Below are positions 4,932 to 5,131 of a stretch of DNA of 5,131 nt, in pieces. The stretch is from Hungatella sp. UBA5982 (GTDB lineage Bacteria; Bacillota; Clostridia; Lachnospirales; Lachnospiraceae), in contig DJBG01000142.1 of assembly GCA_002429965.1 (NCBI GenBank), forward strand, positions 5,597 through 10,727. Direction: 5' to 3'. The position numbers and the translations under genes are program-made. Each line of letters starts with the position of its first letter. Position 1 is the stretch's first letter. The notes below the pieces were generated by a model. The model searched no databases, had not been told where the DNA came from, and worked only from the letters and a program-made list of their open reading frames with translations.

Positions 4932-5131
4932 ATGGCTACTTGTCCTCAAGGACTGTTTCCTTACACCATTCGACGCGGTGATACACTATGGATGATTGCT
5001 CAACGTTACTATACTTCCGTTGCTGCTATTAGAGCGGCAAATCCAGGTTTAAATCCACAAAACTTAACAGTGGGGCAGACCATTTGCGTACCGGCAAGAA
5101 GAGCTCCCCGTCCTCCTGTTCCAACTCCAAC
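4932..5131 (+). CDS. LysM-domain protein, probable spore-envelope or cell-wall-binding protein (3' partial)
   Basis: The visible 66 full codons encode a nine-residue lead with Cys4, then one LysM domain at about 10-54. YTIRRGDTLWMIAQRYYTSV (11-30) is the classic Y-T-x-x-x-GDTLW-x-IA start. IRAANPGLNPQNLTVGQ (33-49) and TICVP (50-54) complete the fold. LysM domains bind N-acetylglucosamine-containing glycans such as peptidoglycan. From residue 58 a Pro-rich linker (APRPPVPTP) begins and runs off the right edge, so any catalytic or further LysM domain is unseen. There is no signal peptide, which fits a protein made in the mother cell and placed on the forespore surface, like SafA- or SpoVID-type LysM proteins. 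The start is supported by AAAGG 10 bases upstream and the sigmaK-like promoter. The domain call is firm; the spore role is inferred. Confidence 0.88.
   Translation, partial: MATCPQGLFPYTIRRGDTLWMIAQRYYTSVAAIRAANPGLNPQNLTVGQTICVPARRAPRPPVPTP

Noticed and set aside
1..5131. CRISPR arrays, tRNA or rRNA genes, insertion sequences, attachment sites
   Set aside because: No regularly spaced repeats, tRNA-like folds, transposase reading frames or terminal inverted repeats with target duplications were seen.

Overview
The window reads as chromosomal DNA from an anaerobic, probably spore-forming Firmicute, most likely of the Clostridia (Lachnospiraceae, Lacrimispora/Clostridium-like). This is inferred from strong AGGAGG-type ribosome binding sites, mixed GC (coding blocks of the main operon near half GC, AT-rich spacers), a GH39-type protein of the kind often fused to AraC regulators in these bacteria, and a signal-peptide-less LysM protein behind a sporulation-type promoter match. 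The genus call is an inference only.

Layout. Bases 2-859 are the 3' part of a GH39-like protein, probably the C-terminal half of an AraC/GH39 fusion regulator. Its catalytic nucleophile position appears to be Arg instead of Glu. Bases 860-1029 are an AT-rich spacer with a small hairpin, two anti-Shine-Dalgarno ACCTCCT segments and a 14-base dyad (gggtga-gg-tcaccc) just before the next gene. Bases 1030-3914 form a tight three-gene operon: a DUF5058-type membrane protein, a second polytopic membrane protein, and an M20D metallopeptidase that is a clear relative of AbgB (p-aminobenzoyl-glutamate hydrolase subunit B). The operon closes with a strong intrinsic terminator at 4015-4067.

Beyond it, a more AT-rich GNAT-type acetyltransferase gene lies on the minus strand (4081-4626), convergent with the operon. 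A 305-base divergent spacer (4627-4931) holds a long interrupted inverted repeat in the acetyltransferase leader, a TATAAT box, further dyads and a sigmaK-like promoter match. The start of a LysM-domain gene (4932 onward) runs off the right edge.

How the genes may work together. The most interesting unit is the membrane pair plus AbgB-like hydrolase. In E. coli, AbgB works with AbgA and the transporter AbgT; here neither AbgA nor AbgT is seen, and the two small membrane proteins sit where a transporter would be expected. I infer an uncharacterised two-component importer for an N-acylated or N-aroylated amino acid that is cleaved in the cytoplasm by the M20D enzyme. It may be controlled by the upstream GH39-like protein, perhaps through the dyad at 991-1004. 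The substrate cannot be read from the sequence.
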